A DNA stretch of 8,448 nt from an uncultured Burkholderiales bacterium (lineage in GTDB: Bacteria; Pseudomonadota; Gammaproteobacteria; Burkholderiales; Burkholderiaceae_C): NCBI GenBank assembly GCA_903953985.1, contig CAJBLW010000500.1, forward strand, positions 1 to 8,448, written 5' to 3'. The notes beneath the pieces are model-generated. The model saw nothing but the letters and a program-made list of their open reading frames with translations. It was not told the origin of the DNA and did no database searches. Below are positions 1-6,377 of this stretch, piece by piece (the stretch's first letter is position 1; each line of letters begins with the position of its first letter). The position numbers were made by a program, and so were the translations under genes.

Positions 1-263
1 CCTTCACCAAACTTATCGTCGATCAGGCACAACAGCGCCGTCAAGGCTTCATCCTCTCGCTCGCCCAGGGTCTCGACCATGACCTCGCTGCCCAGCCCGG
101 CGGCCAACATCATCACGCCCATGATGCTTTTGGCATTGATACGGCGCTCGCCTTTGCTCATCCAAACCTCACAAGGGAAGCCAGCGGCCAACTTGGTTAG
201 TTTGGCCGAGGCACGGGCATGCAGGCCCAATTTATTGCTGATGGTCACCGTGGCTTGGGGCAT
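1..263 (-). CDS. ptsH: HPr phosphocarrier protein of the PTS (3' end cut by window edge)
   Basis: HPr is the small cytoplasmic phosphocarrier that takes phosphate from enzyme I and passes it to an EIIA protein. The reading starts at the ATG at 263-261 (MPQATVTISNKLGLHARAS) and gives 87 codons before the window ends, against about 89 residues for the family, so only the last few are missing. The phosphorylation site His15 lies in the classic GLHARAS motif. Ser46, in the NAKSIMG motif, is the site used by HPr kinase in organisms that have one. The start is supported by a GGA-rich ribosome binding stretch (GGACAGAG) just upstream, inside the EIIA gene. The first 32 bases overlap the end of the EIIA gene in another frame, which suggests translational coupling. 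Enzyme I (ptsI) would be expected to the left, outside the window; that is inference. Confidence 0.96.
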   Translation of the reverse strand, partial: MPQATVTISNKLGLHARASAKLTKLAAGFPCEVWMSKGERRINAKSIMGVMMLAAGLGSEVMVETLGEREDEALTALLCLIDDKFGE

Positions 264-675
264 GTCTCTGTCCGGTTTGGTTTTGGGGTGCGGTGCTGCC
301 CACGGGCATGACGCCCTGGGTGCCGCCTGCGTGGGCGCGTGCAGCCAGCGCATCCAGGCTTTCGTGTCGGTAGCACACGCTGCGCAGCAGCATGGGCAAA
401 TTGGCCCCGGCCAGCAAGCGCGTGTGAAGCCCATCACCCAGCTGCTGGGCCACATTGCAGGGCGTGGCGCCAAAGACGTCACTGAGCAGCAACACATCAG
501 GCGTGTCCAGCGCGGCCATCGCTTCGCGCGCCCTTGCCAGGCTGACTTCGGGCGCGTCATGGGGCAATACGTCCAGCGCCAGAACGCCACTGGCGCAGTC
601 TGGAAAGACGTGTAGGGCGCACTCGCGCAAGGCGGTGGCCAGCGGAGCATGGGCGATGATGAGGATACCGATCAT
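232..675 (-). CDS. PTS EIIA component, mannose/fructose (EIIA-Man) family
   Basis: This is a 147-residue cytoplasmic EIIA-Man-type domain that accepts phosphate from HPr. The N-terminus MIGILIIAHAPLATAL matches the family's first beta strand, with the phosphorylated histidine at His9 (His10 in E. coli ManX). The segment around DVLLLSDVFGATPCN is the conserved SDlfGgTP-type region and GANLPMLLR is the conserved substrate-loop region. The start chosen is the ATG at 675-673; the open frame extends 95 codons further upstream but that part is antisense-like text inside the transporter gene. It lies 11 bases after the MFS stop and overlaps ptsH by 32 bases, so it is operonic. No EIIB or EIIC is visible. 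In betaproteobacteria such EIIA-HPr-EI sets without permeases are thought to be regulatory, so a sensor role is more likely than sugar import. The C-terminal tail after about residue 130 is Gln/His-rich and low in family signal. Confidence 0.93.
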   Translation of the reverse strand: MIGILIIAHAPLATALRECALHVFPDCASGVLALDVLPHDAPEVSLARAREAMAALDTPDVLLLSDVFGATPCNVAQQLGDGLHTRLLAGANLPMLLRSVCYRHESLDALAARAHAGGTQGVMPVGSTAPQNQTGQRHAPSHGDHQQ

Positions 676-686
676 GGTGGGTCCGA

Positions 687-1967
687 TTATCGACTCTGCG
701 CTGGTTTTTTCAGCACGAAGAACGCCCATGAAGCCACCGAAGTGACGCCGAAACAGGCCAGCGCCACCTGGTAGGCCTGGGCATTGGCCAGGCCCAGGCC
801 GCGCCCAGCATCGACCAGCAGGCCGATGCCCCACTGCACCACAAAAATGCCCGCAAAAATCACCAGGTTGTAAGCCGACAGGGCGCGTCCGGCGAGGTGC
901 GAGGGGAAAGCCATGCCCACGGCGGGTTGGGCCAGGGACACGAAAGTGCTGCTGACGCAAAAAAGCGCCACGCCCACGGCCGCGGCATCGCCTATGTCAG
1001 GGCCAATCCCAACCAGGGCGGCGATCACCCCAAAACTCAATGGCAAGCCCCAGGCGATCAGGCGCTCGACCGGAATGCCCCGGCGTGCCAGTCCCGGCGT
1101 GATCAGGCCCCACAACCAAAAGGTCACCAGCATGGCCAGATTGATAAGGAACAGCCCAGACGCTGCCTCAGACGCCGTCCAACCCGCCACCTGCGTCATC
1201 CAAGGGCCCGCCCAGAGGGTCTGGATGGCCACCATGCCGCCGTAGATAAAAAAGCCGATCGGCGTCATGCGCCAAAAATAAGCGCTGCGCCAGATTTCGC
1301 GGTAACTGCCATCGTCATCCGGCGGCGTCTGCGGGGTGGCGGCTGTGGGTGTGGCTTTTTGCCACACGGGCACCAACAAGGCGATCAGGCACATGGCAAT
1401 GGCGATCATCACGCCCAGCAACACAAACAGGGCGCGCCAGCCCCAGATGGGCATGAGCCACTGCACAGGCAAGGTGGCCGCCAGCATGCCCAAAGACCCC
1501 GTCATCAGCATCCACGAGTTGGTGCGCAGCTGGGTGCTGGCGTCAAACCAGCGCCGGTAGCCCGTGAGAGGGGCCATCAAACAAGCACTCACGCCCATGC
1601 CGCAAAGCACCCGTGCGGCCAGCAGACCATGAAAACTGTCGGCCCACGAGAAGGCCAGGCAACCCAGCACCGCAAAGCTCAGAAAAGCCAAGATCACTTT
1701 TTTGGGCCCGTGCTGGTCCAGCCAGCGCCCCAAGGGCAGCTGGGTGAGCGAAAAGCCCAGAAAGTAACCCCCAGCCAGCAGACCCAGGTCCTGCGCGCTC
1801 AGGTTGAATTCGTCCGTCAAGGTGGGCGACAGGGTGGCGGTGATGGCGCGCACCAGAGCCGAGAAAAAATAGGCCAACGCAAAGGCCAAAAACACCACCA
1901 CAGCCATGCGGCGCGACAAGTGGTCGGGATGCGCCAAGGTGGTGCTGCTCACGGTGGTGGCGCTCAT
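687..1967 (-). CDS. MFS transporter (12 predicted membrane helices)
   Basis: This is a 426-residue inner-membrane permease of the major facilitator superfamily. Hydrophobic segments alternate with short loops along the whole length in a 6+6 arrangement, with a longer hydrophilic central loop around residues 200-225 (QKATPTAATPQTPPDDDGSY). Motif A, typical of the loop between helices 2 and 3, is visible at residues 80-90 (GRWLDQHGPKK). The length is normal for the family. The start is the ATG at 1967, which overlaps the stop of the lipoprotein gene in an ATGA arrangement, so the two are translationally coupled. The EIIA gene begins 11 bases after its stop. The substrate cannot be told from sequence. 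The placement between a lipoprotein gene and the PTS genes gives no clear hint; in many Burkholderiales this PTS gene set sits next to glutathione synthesis genes instead. Confidence 0.92.
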   Translation of the reverse strand: MSATTVSSTTLAHPDHLSRRMAVVVFLAFALAYFFSALVRAITATLSPTLTDEFNLSAQDLGLLAGGYFLGFSLTQLPLGRWLDQHGPKKVILAFLSFAVLGCLAFSWADSFHGLLAARVLCGMGVSACLMAPLTGYRRWFDASTQLRTNSWMLMTGSLGMLAATLPVQWLMPIWGWRALFVLLGVMIAIAMCLIALLVPVWQKATPTAATPQTPPDDDGSYREIWRSAYFWRMTPIGFFIYGGMVAIQTLWAGPWMTQVAGWTASEAASGLFLINLAMLVTFWLWGLITPGLARRGIPVERLIAWGLPLSFGVIAALVGIGPDIGDAAAVGVALFCVSSTFVSLAQPAVGMAFPSHLAGRALSAYNLVIFAGIFVVQWGIGLLVDAGRGLGLANAQAYQVALACFGVTSVASWAFFVLKKPAQSR

Positions 1968-2512
1968 GGCTGGATACTTTCAAACAAGGTTGTGGACAAT
2001 TCCACAGCGATTTTGCGGTCGTACACCACGGCATGGACCAGTCGCACCCGGTCGCCTTCAGCAACGGCCCCCCAAACAGCGTCCATGTTGACCGGCTCGC
2101 CAGTGGCGCGCTGACCCGGGGCTTGTATTCTCAGAGAAGTTGCCAATGGCAACTGGCCTGGACGCTGCCAGGCCTGCTGCTGACCTGCCGCCAAAGGCTG
2201 GGCCACGCGGGCATTGTCCAGAGTCGCTTTTCCCCAGGCGGCCATCACCGCGCTGGCATCGGCTCCGGCTGGAAGCACCGCGGTCATCAAGGCTACCATG
2301 GCCGAACCGCTCTCGCAGCCCATCACTTGCAAATCCACAGGGATGCCCCCCAAGGGCACTTTGCGCGAGGTGCGGTCGGGTTTGCAGGGAAGTTGGGCTT
2401 TGAGCGAACTGCCTTCAAAGGCCACATCCCGCCAGTTTTGGGCAGGGCTGCAAGCGCTCAAAGTCAGGGCCCCGAAAAGGCTGGCCACAAGGGCCGAGGA
2501 ATAGATTCGCAT
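1964..2512 (-). CDS. Putative lipoprotein of unknown function
   Basis: I do not recognise the family. The 182-residue product starts MRIYSSALVASLFGALTLSAC: a short basic N-terminus, a hydrophobic core and a lipobox LSAC with Cys21 as the probable lipidation site, so the mature protein should be anchored facing the periplasm. Two further cysteines at 43 and 66 could form a disulfide. The rest is a soluble, Ala-rich domain that looks like a single compact unit. The ATG at 2512-2510 is preferred because it gives a clean signal peptide; a GTG at 2575 would add 21 residues, put them in front of the signal and overlap the divergent gene. No Shine-Dalgarno sequence precedes the ATG, but a GATAAT hexamer lies six bases upstream. 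It is the first gene of the leftward operon and overlaps the MFS start by four bases. Confidence 0.8.
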   Translation of the reverse strand: MRIYSSALVASLFGALTLSACSPAQNWRDVAFEGSSLKAQLPCKPDRTSRKVPLGGIPVDLQVMGCESGSAMVALMTAVLPAGADASAVMAAWGKATLDNARVAQPLAAGQQQAWQRPGQLPLATSLRIQAPGQRATGEPVNMDAVWGAVAEGDRVRLVHAVVYDRKIAVELSTTLFESIQP

Positions 2513-2565
2513 GGGGTGATTATCCTGATCAGCGGCCGCATTGGGTTTTGGCGACAATGTGCCCC
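2513..2565. promoter_or_regulatory. 53-base divergent intergenic region with tandem palindromes
   Basis: This short spacer must carry the 5' signals for both the leftward lipoprotein operon and the rightward CoA-transferase operon, unless those lie inside the genes. On the minus strand GATAAT (2524-2519) is a good match to a sigma-70 -10 box. On the plus strand GACAAT (2553-2558) is a weaker one. No convincing -35 box was found for either. Two 8-base palindromes, CTGATCAG (2525-2532) and GCGGCCGC (2532-2539), share one base in the middle of the spacer and could be part of an operator. The promoter assignment is inference from motif likeness only. Confidence 0.4.
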
Positions 2566-3810
2566 ATGAATTCACTCGACGGCATCCGCGTTCTCGACCT
2601 CTCCCGCGTTCTGGCGGGCCCCTGGTGCACCCAGACTTTGGCCGACCTGGGGGCCGACGTCATCAAGATTGAGCGCCCCGGCACGGGTGACGACACCCGC
2701 ACCTGGGGGCCACCCTTTTTGAAAGATGCCCAAGGGCAGGACACTGCCGAGGCTGCTTACTATCTGGGTGCGAACCGCAACAAGCGGTCGGTGACCTGCG
2801 ACATCGCCCAACCCGAAGGCCAAGCTCTGATCCGGGAGCTGGTCAAGCATTGCGACGTCTTTGTTGAAAATTTCAAGGTCGGCGACATGGCCCGTTACGG
2901 CCTGGACTACGCCAGCCTGAGCGCCTTGAACCCCAAACTGGTGTATTGCAGCGTGACCGGCTTTGGCCAGACCGGCCCTTACCGCGAGCGGGCAGGTTAT
3001 GACTATGCCGTGCAAGGCATCGGCGGCCTCATGAGCGTGACTGGCGAGCGGGACGACTTGGGTGGCGGCCCCCAAAAAGTGGGCGTGGCCGTCGCAGACC
3101 TGTTCACCGGCATGTACGCCACCGTAGCGATCTTGGCAGCACTGCGACATGTAGAACGCACCGGCCAAGGCCAGCAAGTGGACATGGCCTTGCTTGACAC
3201 CCAGGTGGCCATGCTGGCGAATTTGGGATCCAACTACCTCGTCAGTGGCAAAGTGCCAGGCCGGGCTGGCAACGCCCACCAAAACATCGTGCCCTACCAA
3301 GTGTTCGAAACCATGGCCCCGACAGGCTCAGAGCCCGGCAGCCGCGACCACCTGATTTTGGCGGTGGGCAACGACGGGCAGTTTGCCAAGTTCTGCACCG
3401 TGGCGGGCTGCCCCGAGCTGGTGCAAGACGCGCGCTACGCCCTGAACGCCGCCCGGGTTCGCCACCGCGACACCCTGGTGCCCCTGCTGGAAGCCATTCT
3501 CAAAACCCGCACCAAGGCCGATTGGTTGGCAGCCCTCGAAGCCGCCAAGGTACCCTGCGGGGCGATCAACACACTGAGTGAGGTCTTTGTGGACCCGCAA
3601 ATCCAGGCCCGAGGCATGGTGCAGGATTGGCAGCACCCCATCAAACCCGACCTCAAGCTGGTGGCCAGCCCCATGAAGCTGAGCCGCACTCCCGTTCGCC
3701 AGGACTTGCCACCTCCCATGCTGGGACAGCACACCGCCGAAGTTTTGTCCGAAGTGTTGGGCTGGAACTCTGATCAACTGGGACCTCTTCGCGGCAAAGG
3801 GGTGATTTGA
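2566..3810 (+). CDS. Class III (CaiB/BaiF) CoA-transferase, glutarate CoA-transferase-like
   Basis: This 414-residue cytoplasmic enzyme moves CoA between carboxylic acids through an aspartyl-CoA thioester. The N-terminal Rossmann-like motif LDGIRVLDLSRVLAGPW, the segment DLGADVIKIERPGTGDDTR, the YLGANRNKRS motif and GFGQTGPYRERAGYD are classic for the family. Asp178 in VADLFTGMYA aligns by eye with the catalytic Asp169 of formyl-CoA transferase. The NIVPYQVF segment and the C-terminal PPPMLGQHT motif are also typical. From memory, the whole pattern resembles the succinyl-CoA:glutarate CoA-transferase branch most, but the true acid substrate is not proven. The ATG at 2566 gives the usual N-terminus; an in-frame ATG at 2557 is possible, and neither has a clear Shine-Dalgarno sequence. 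The stop overlaps the next start as TGATG, so the two genes form an operon. Confidence 0.94.
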   Translation: MNSLDGIRVLDLSRVLAGPWCTQTLADLGADVIKIERPGTGDDTRTWGPPFLKDAQGQDTAEAAYYLGANRNKRSVTCDIAQPEGQALIRELVKHCDVFVENFKVGDMARYGLDYASLSALNPKLVYCSVTGFGQTGPYRERAGYDYAVQGIGGLMSVTGERDDLGGGPQKVGVAVADLFTGMYATVAILAALRHVERTGQGQQVDMALLDTQVAMLANLGSNYLVSGKVPGRAGNAHQNIVPYQVFETMAPTGSEPGSRDHLILAVGNDGQFAKFCTVAGCPELVQDARYALNAARVRHRDTLVPLLEAILKTRTKADWLAALEAAKVPCGAINTLSEVFVDPQIQARGMVQDWQHPIKPDLKLVASPMKLSRTPVRQDLPPPMLGQHTAEVLSEVLGWNSDQLGPLRGKGVI

Positions 3811-4538
3811 TGGCCAATTTTTTGCTCGTCCATGGTGCCTGGCACGGTGCTTGGTGCTGGCAGCGGGTGTTGCCTGGCCTGATGGGCGCAGGGCACCGCG
3901 TCCATGCCGTCACCCTGACCGGGGTGGGTGAGCGCGCCCACCTGCTGCACCCGGGCATTGATCTGGAAAGTCACATCACGGACGTGATGGCCGCCATGGA
4001 CGCCGAAGAAATGGACGAAATAGTTTTGGTGGTGCACTCGTATGCCGGCATGTTGGGAACAGCTGTTGCCGATCGCAGGCCCGAGCGACTGCGCCACCTG
4101 GTCTATCTGGACGCGGTGCTGCCCAAACCCGGCGAAAGCTGGAGCAGCACCCACGCCAGCGGCACCCGAAACGCCCGCATCTCTGCGGCGCAAGCCCATC
4201 CCTTGCACGCCTTCCCCGCGCCCGACCCTTCGGTGTTTGGCTTGAGCGATGCCGACCATGCCTGGGTACAAAGGCGTCAAACCCCACACCCAGGCGGCCC
4301 TTACACCCAAGTGCTCGACTTTCATCCACAACGCGTTGCCAGCGTGCCACGCACGTTCATCAACTGCACCTCGCCGCCTTTGGGCACCATCGATGTCAGT
4401 CGTATTCGCATGGTAGACCCCAAATTCTGGGATGGAGCTTGGTTGCCGGGCTCGAAAGTATTGGCGATGCGCACCGGCCATGACCCCATGGTCAGTGACC
4501 CCGATGGCTTGGTCAAACACCTGCTGTCCTTGCTTTAA
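3810..4538 (+). CDS. Alpha/beta-fold hydrolase (esterase / hydroxynitrile-lyase-like family)
   Basis: This 242-residue, probably cytoplasmic, enzyme belongs to the small alpha/beta hydrolases related to plant methylesterases and hydroxynitrile lyases. The N-terminal FLLVHGAWHGAWCW is the oxyanion-hole strand and loop of that family, followed by TLTGVGERAHLL. The nucleophile is probably Ser77 in VVHSYAG, and His224 in RTGHDPMVSDP is the probable catalytic histidine. The acid is less certain; an Asp in the GTIDVSRIR loop is the best candidate. The nucleophile elbow reads V-H-S-Y-A instead of the usual G-x-S-x-G. The start is the ATG at 3810, whose first base is the last base of the CoA-transferase stop; a TTG three bases earlier is less likely. 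The coupling suggests the hydrolase acts in the same pathway, for example on an ester or thioester linked to the CoA-transferase substrate; that is inference. Confidence 0.9.
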   Translation: MANFLLVHGAWHGAWCWQRVLPGLMGAGHRVHAVTLTGVGERAHLLHPGIDLESHITDVMAAMDAEEMDEIVLVVHSYAGMLGTAVADRRPERLRHLVYLDAVLPKPGESWSSTHASGTRNARISAAQAHPLHAFPAPDPSVFGLSDADHAWVQRRQTPHPGGPYTQVLDFHPQRVASVPRTFINCTSPPLGTIDVSRIRMVDPKFWDGAWLPGSKVLAMRTGHDPMVSDPDGLVKHLLSLL

Positions 4539-4571
4539 AGGCCCTTTTCCGCCATGCGCGGGGCGGCACTC

Positions 4572-5270
4572 TCAGCGCAATGTCCCAAACACTTTGCTGA
4601 GCAAAGCACTGCCAGCCTGTGCCGGGTTTTGGCGGATCTTTTTTTCCTCTTCGCCAATCATGAAATACAGCCCATCCAGGGTTTTGCCGGTGACGTGGTT
4701 TTCCAATAGCGCTTTGTCTTTGGACACCAGGCCCATGCTGGACAACTTGCCCGCCAACGCATTGAACTGTTCCACTACGCCCAATTGGCCCAGCACCTGC
4801 TTGACTTGTGGCAGGAATTCAGCACTTAAGGGGGCTCGCGTCTTTTCCACAAAGAATTGAGTCACCGCGGTATCCCCACCCTTCAAAATCCCCTTGGCGT
4901 CTTGCACCGACATGGTCTGTATCGACTGCACCAAGGCCTTTTGTGCCAAGGGCACTGCCTGTTCGGCTGCACGGTTCATTTGCAAGGTCAAGGCATCGAG
5001 TTGCTGGCCCATGCCCAGGGTCTTGAGCATTCTCGCGCCCTTGCTCAAGGCATCCGGCAAGCCAATGCGCACTTTGTCGTTCCCCATGAAACCGCCCTCC
5101 ACGCCCAGCAAACTGATCGCGGCACTGGCCCCTTTTTCCAAGGCCAGTTTCAAACCTTGCGATGCATCCCCGGCACTCAAGTCAGCCAAACTGAAGGCAT
5201 GCGCGGGCACAATGGCCAAAATGCCAGAGGACATGGCGAACGTATTAAACTTTCTGCGATGAAGAACCAT
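4572..5270 (-). CDS. DUF4197 family exported protein
   Basis: This 232-residue protein matches the DUF4197 pattern known mainly from Proteobacteria; its function is unknown. The N-terminus MVLHRRKFNTFAMSSGILAI is a signal peptide, with likely cleavage after AHA at residue 25, so the protein should be periplasmic. Family hallmarks follow in order: LSAGDASQGLKLALEKGA, LLGVEGGFMGNDKVRIGLP, a MNRAAEQAVPLAQ helix, SVQDAKGILKGGDTAVTQFF, and a C-terminal segment HVTGKTLDGLYFMIGEEE followed by IRQNP and KVFG. The start at 5270 is supported by a good ribosome binding site, AAGGGAG, seven bases upstream; the frame stays open further up but without such support. Its first 12 bases overlap the divergent thioredoxin-like gene as annotated. 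It converges with the hydrolase gene across 33 bases with no clear terminator. Confidence 0.93.
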   Translation of the reverse strand: MVLHRRKFNTFAMSSGILAIVPAHAFSLADLSAGDASQGLKLALEKGASAAISLLGVEGGFMGNDKVRIGLPDALSKGARMLKTLGMGQQLDALTLQMNRAAEQAVPLAQKALVQSIQTMSVQDAKGILKGGDTAVTQFFVEKTRAPLSAEFLPQVKQVLGQLGVVEQFNALAGKLSSMGLVSKDKALLENHVTGKTLDGLYFMIGEEEKKIRQNPAQAGSALLSKVFGTLR

Positions 5271-5786
5271 CTGATTACTCCCTTGGATCTGCGGCCTGTG
5301 GGCCGTCGAGTGCTGAATGGGGCTTTCGTGCTCGGCTTGTTGCTGGCCCTGTGGGGGTGCGCGGGTGAGCGTGCGCCTGAATCTTCCTTCGTTTTGCTCG
5401 ACGGCAGCACCGTGAGCACAAAGCAATTGCAAGGAAAAGTAACTTTGGTGAACTTTTGGGCCACCAGTTGCACCACCTGTGTGGCCGAGATGCCTGAACT
5501 GGTGGCCACTCACAACAAGTACAAAGACCGCGGCTATGTCACCTTGGCTGTGGCGATGAGCTACGACCCGCCCAGTTATGTGGTCAATTTCGCCCAATCG
5601 CGACAGTTGCCCTTTGGGGTGGCCATTGACAACACGGGTGTAGTGGCTCGCGAATGGGGCGACATCAAACTCACTCCCACCACTTTTGTCGTCAACAAGC
5701 AGGGCGAAATTGTCAAACGCTTTGTGGGGACGCCTGACTTTGCAGAGCTGCACAAACTGATTGAAAAACTCCTGGCCTCAACCTGA
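5259..5786 (+). CDS. TlpA/ResA-like thioredoxin-fold lipoprotein (thiol-disulfide reductase)
   Basis: This 175-residue protein is a membrane-tethered periplasmic thioredoxin-fold protein of the TlpA/ResA type, the kind that reduces disulfides in exported proteins, often apocytochromes c. A basic and hydrophobic leader ends in the lipobox LWGC, with Cys34 as the probable lipid site. The fold begins near FVLLDGSTVSTKQLQGKVTL; the redox centre WATSCTTC has Cys71 and Cys74, and the cis-proline is Pro140 in LTPTTFVV. The CTTC pair differs from the usual CxPC of TlpA and ResA. The ATG at 5259 has no clear ribosome binding site; a GTG at 5298 would give an equally good 21-residue lipoprotein signal and remove the overlap with the DUF4197 gene, so the start is uncertain. 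It lies next to a cytochrome c' gene, which fits a possible role in cytochrome maturation. Confidence 0.9.
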   Translation: MKNHLITPLDLRPVGRRVLNGAFVLGLLLALWGCAGERAPESSFVLLDGSTVSTKQLQGKVTLVNFWATSCTTCVAEMPELVATHNKYKDRGYVTLAVAMSYDPPSYVVNFAQSRQLPFGVAIDNTGVVAREWGDIKLTPTTFVVNKQGEIVKRFVGTPDFAELHKLIEKLLAST

Positions 5787-5816
5787 GCAGCAAGCCCCAA
5801 GTGCCCGCCGCTCAGG
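5782..5816. repeat. Inverted repeat between convergent thioredoxin and cytochrome genes
   Basis: CCTGAGC (5782-5788) and GCTCAGG (5810-5816) form a perfect 7-base inverted repeat around a 21-base loop, overlapping the stop of the thioredoxin-like gene. It may act as a weak transcription end for one or both genes, but there is no T-run on either side, so it is not a standard intrinsic terminator. Confidence 0.3.
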
Positions 5817-5825
5817 GTGCCGTCA

Positions 5826-6278
5826 TCAGTCTTTGCGGAAGTTGTCGTGGCAGGCTTTGCACGACGCTGCGGCTGGGCCAAAAGCAGCTTTCAAGGCATC
5901 GATGTTGCCCGCCTTGGCGGCCACATTCAATTTGCCCATTTCAACTTGCATTTTGTCTGCTGCTTCCTTGAACTTGGCCGATTCTTTCCAGATTTCTGGC
6001 TTGGCGCGGGTCTCACCTTTGTCTGTCCCCTCGCCAAAGGCGGCCCAAGGCAACTTGGAGAGTGTCAGCGCCACGTCGGCATTTTCGGCGGCGGCTTTCG
6101 CGTCATACGGCATACGACCGTTGGCCATCGCACCCAATCGACCAAAATGCGCGGACATCACCGTAAAACTCGCTTTGCGGTACTTGACCGCATCCTCCGG
6201 CTTGGCAAACTGTGCTTGAGCAGGTAAGGTCATGGCCATCGCCACGGCCATGCTAAAAAGACCTGACATTGTTTTCAT
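5826..6278 (-). CDS. Cytochrome c' / c556-type periplasmic haem protein
   Basis: This 150-residue exported protein belongs to the cytochrome c prime family of four-helix-bundle c-type cytochromes. The signal peptide MKTMSGLFSMAVAMAMTLPA is followed by an AQA cleavage site. The haem-binding motif CKACH lies at residues 140-144, near the C-terminus as expected, with His144 as the haem ligand. Met41, in the first mature helix (YRKASFTVMSAHFGRL), could be a sixth ligand as in c556, or the iron could be five-coordinate as in c'; sequence alone does not settle this. The start is the ATG at 6278, preceded by a GGAG ribosome binding sequence about eight bases upstream; an ATG four codons earlier lacks one. 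It diverges from a cytochrome b561-type gene, a natural electron partner. Roles reported in the family include NO binding and electron transfer. Confidence 0.94.
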   Translation of the reverse strand: MKTMSGLFSMAVAMAMTLPAQAQFAKPEDAVKYRKASFTVMSAHFGRLGAMANGRMPYDAKAAAENADVALTLSKLPWAAFGEGTDKGETRAKPEIWKESAKFKEAADKMQVEMGKLNVAAKAGNIDALKAAFGPAAASCKACHDNFRKD

Positions 6279-6307
6279 GTTCAACTCCAATTGAGAGATG
6301 TTTTCGC

Positions 6308-6324
6308 CAAAGCGCGATGCTTTG
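6308..6324. promoter_or_regulatory. Perfect dyad in the divergent cytochrome promoter region
   Basis: CAAAGC-GCGAT-GCTTTG is a perfect 6-base inverted repeat with a 5-base centre, located between the divergent cytochrome c' and cytochrome b561 genes. It overlaps a possible -35 box TTGACT (6322-6327) facing the cytochrome b gene; the matching -10 is poor (TAACTT at 6344-6349). A regulator binding here could control both genes, but the regulator is unknown and the site does not match the FNR consensus. The whole intergenic region spans 6279-6377. Confidence 0.35.
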
Positions 6325-6377
6325 ACTGTGAATTAGTTTCTCATAACTTGGCTTTACCCGTATCCATGAAAGTCCTT

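Noticed and set aside
897..2114. Long open frame of 405 codons on the plus strand opposite the MFS gene
   Set aside because: Its product is rich in Gln, His, Arg and Gly without any recognisable fold, as expected from the antisense of a GC-rich membrane protein gene.
2572..3300. Minus-strand open frame of 242 codons opposite the CoA-transferase gene
   Set aside because: It is a shadow of a clearly recognised coding frame and shows no family motif.
3774..4520. Minus-strand open frame of 248 codons opposite the hydrolase gene
   Set aside because: It covers almost exactly the hydrolase gene and encodes a His/Gly/Gln-rich product with no recognisable domain.
4550..4568. CCGCC / GGCGG hairpin between the hydrolase and DUF4197 genes
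   Set aside because: It has a short stem and no T-run in either direction, so it is not a credible intrinsic terminator.
4857..5258. In-frame N-terminal extension of the thioredoxin-like gene by 134 codons
   Set aside because: The extension is antisense to the DUF4197 gene and would bury the lipoprotein signal inside the protein.
6322..6335. FNR-like box (TTGAC-N4-AATTA) between the cytochrome genes
   Set aside because: The left half matches but the right half differs at three of five positions.
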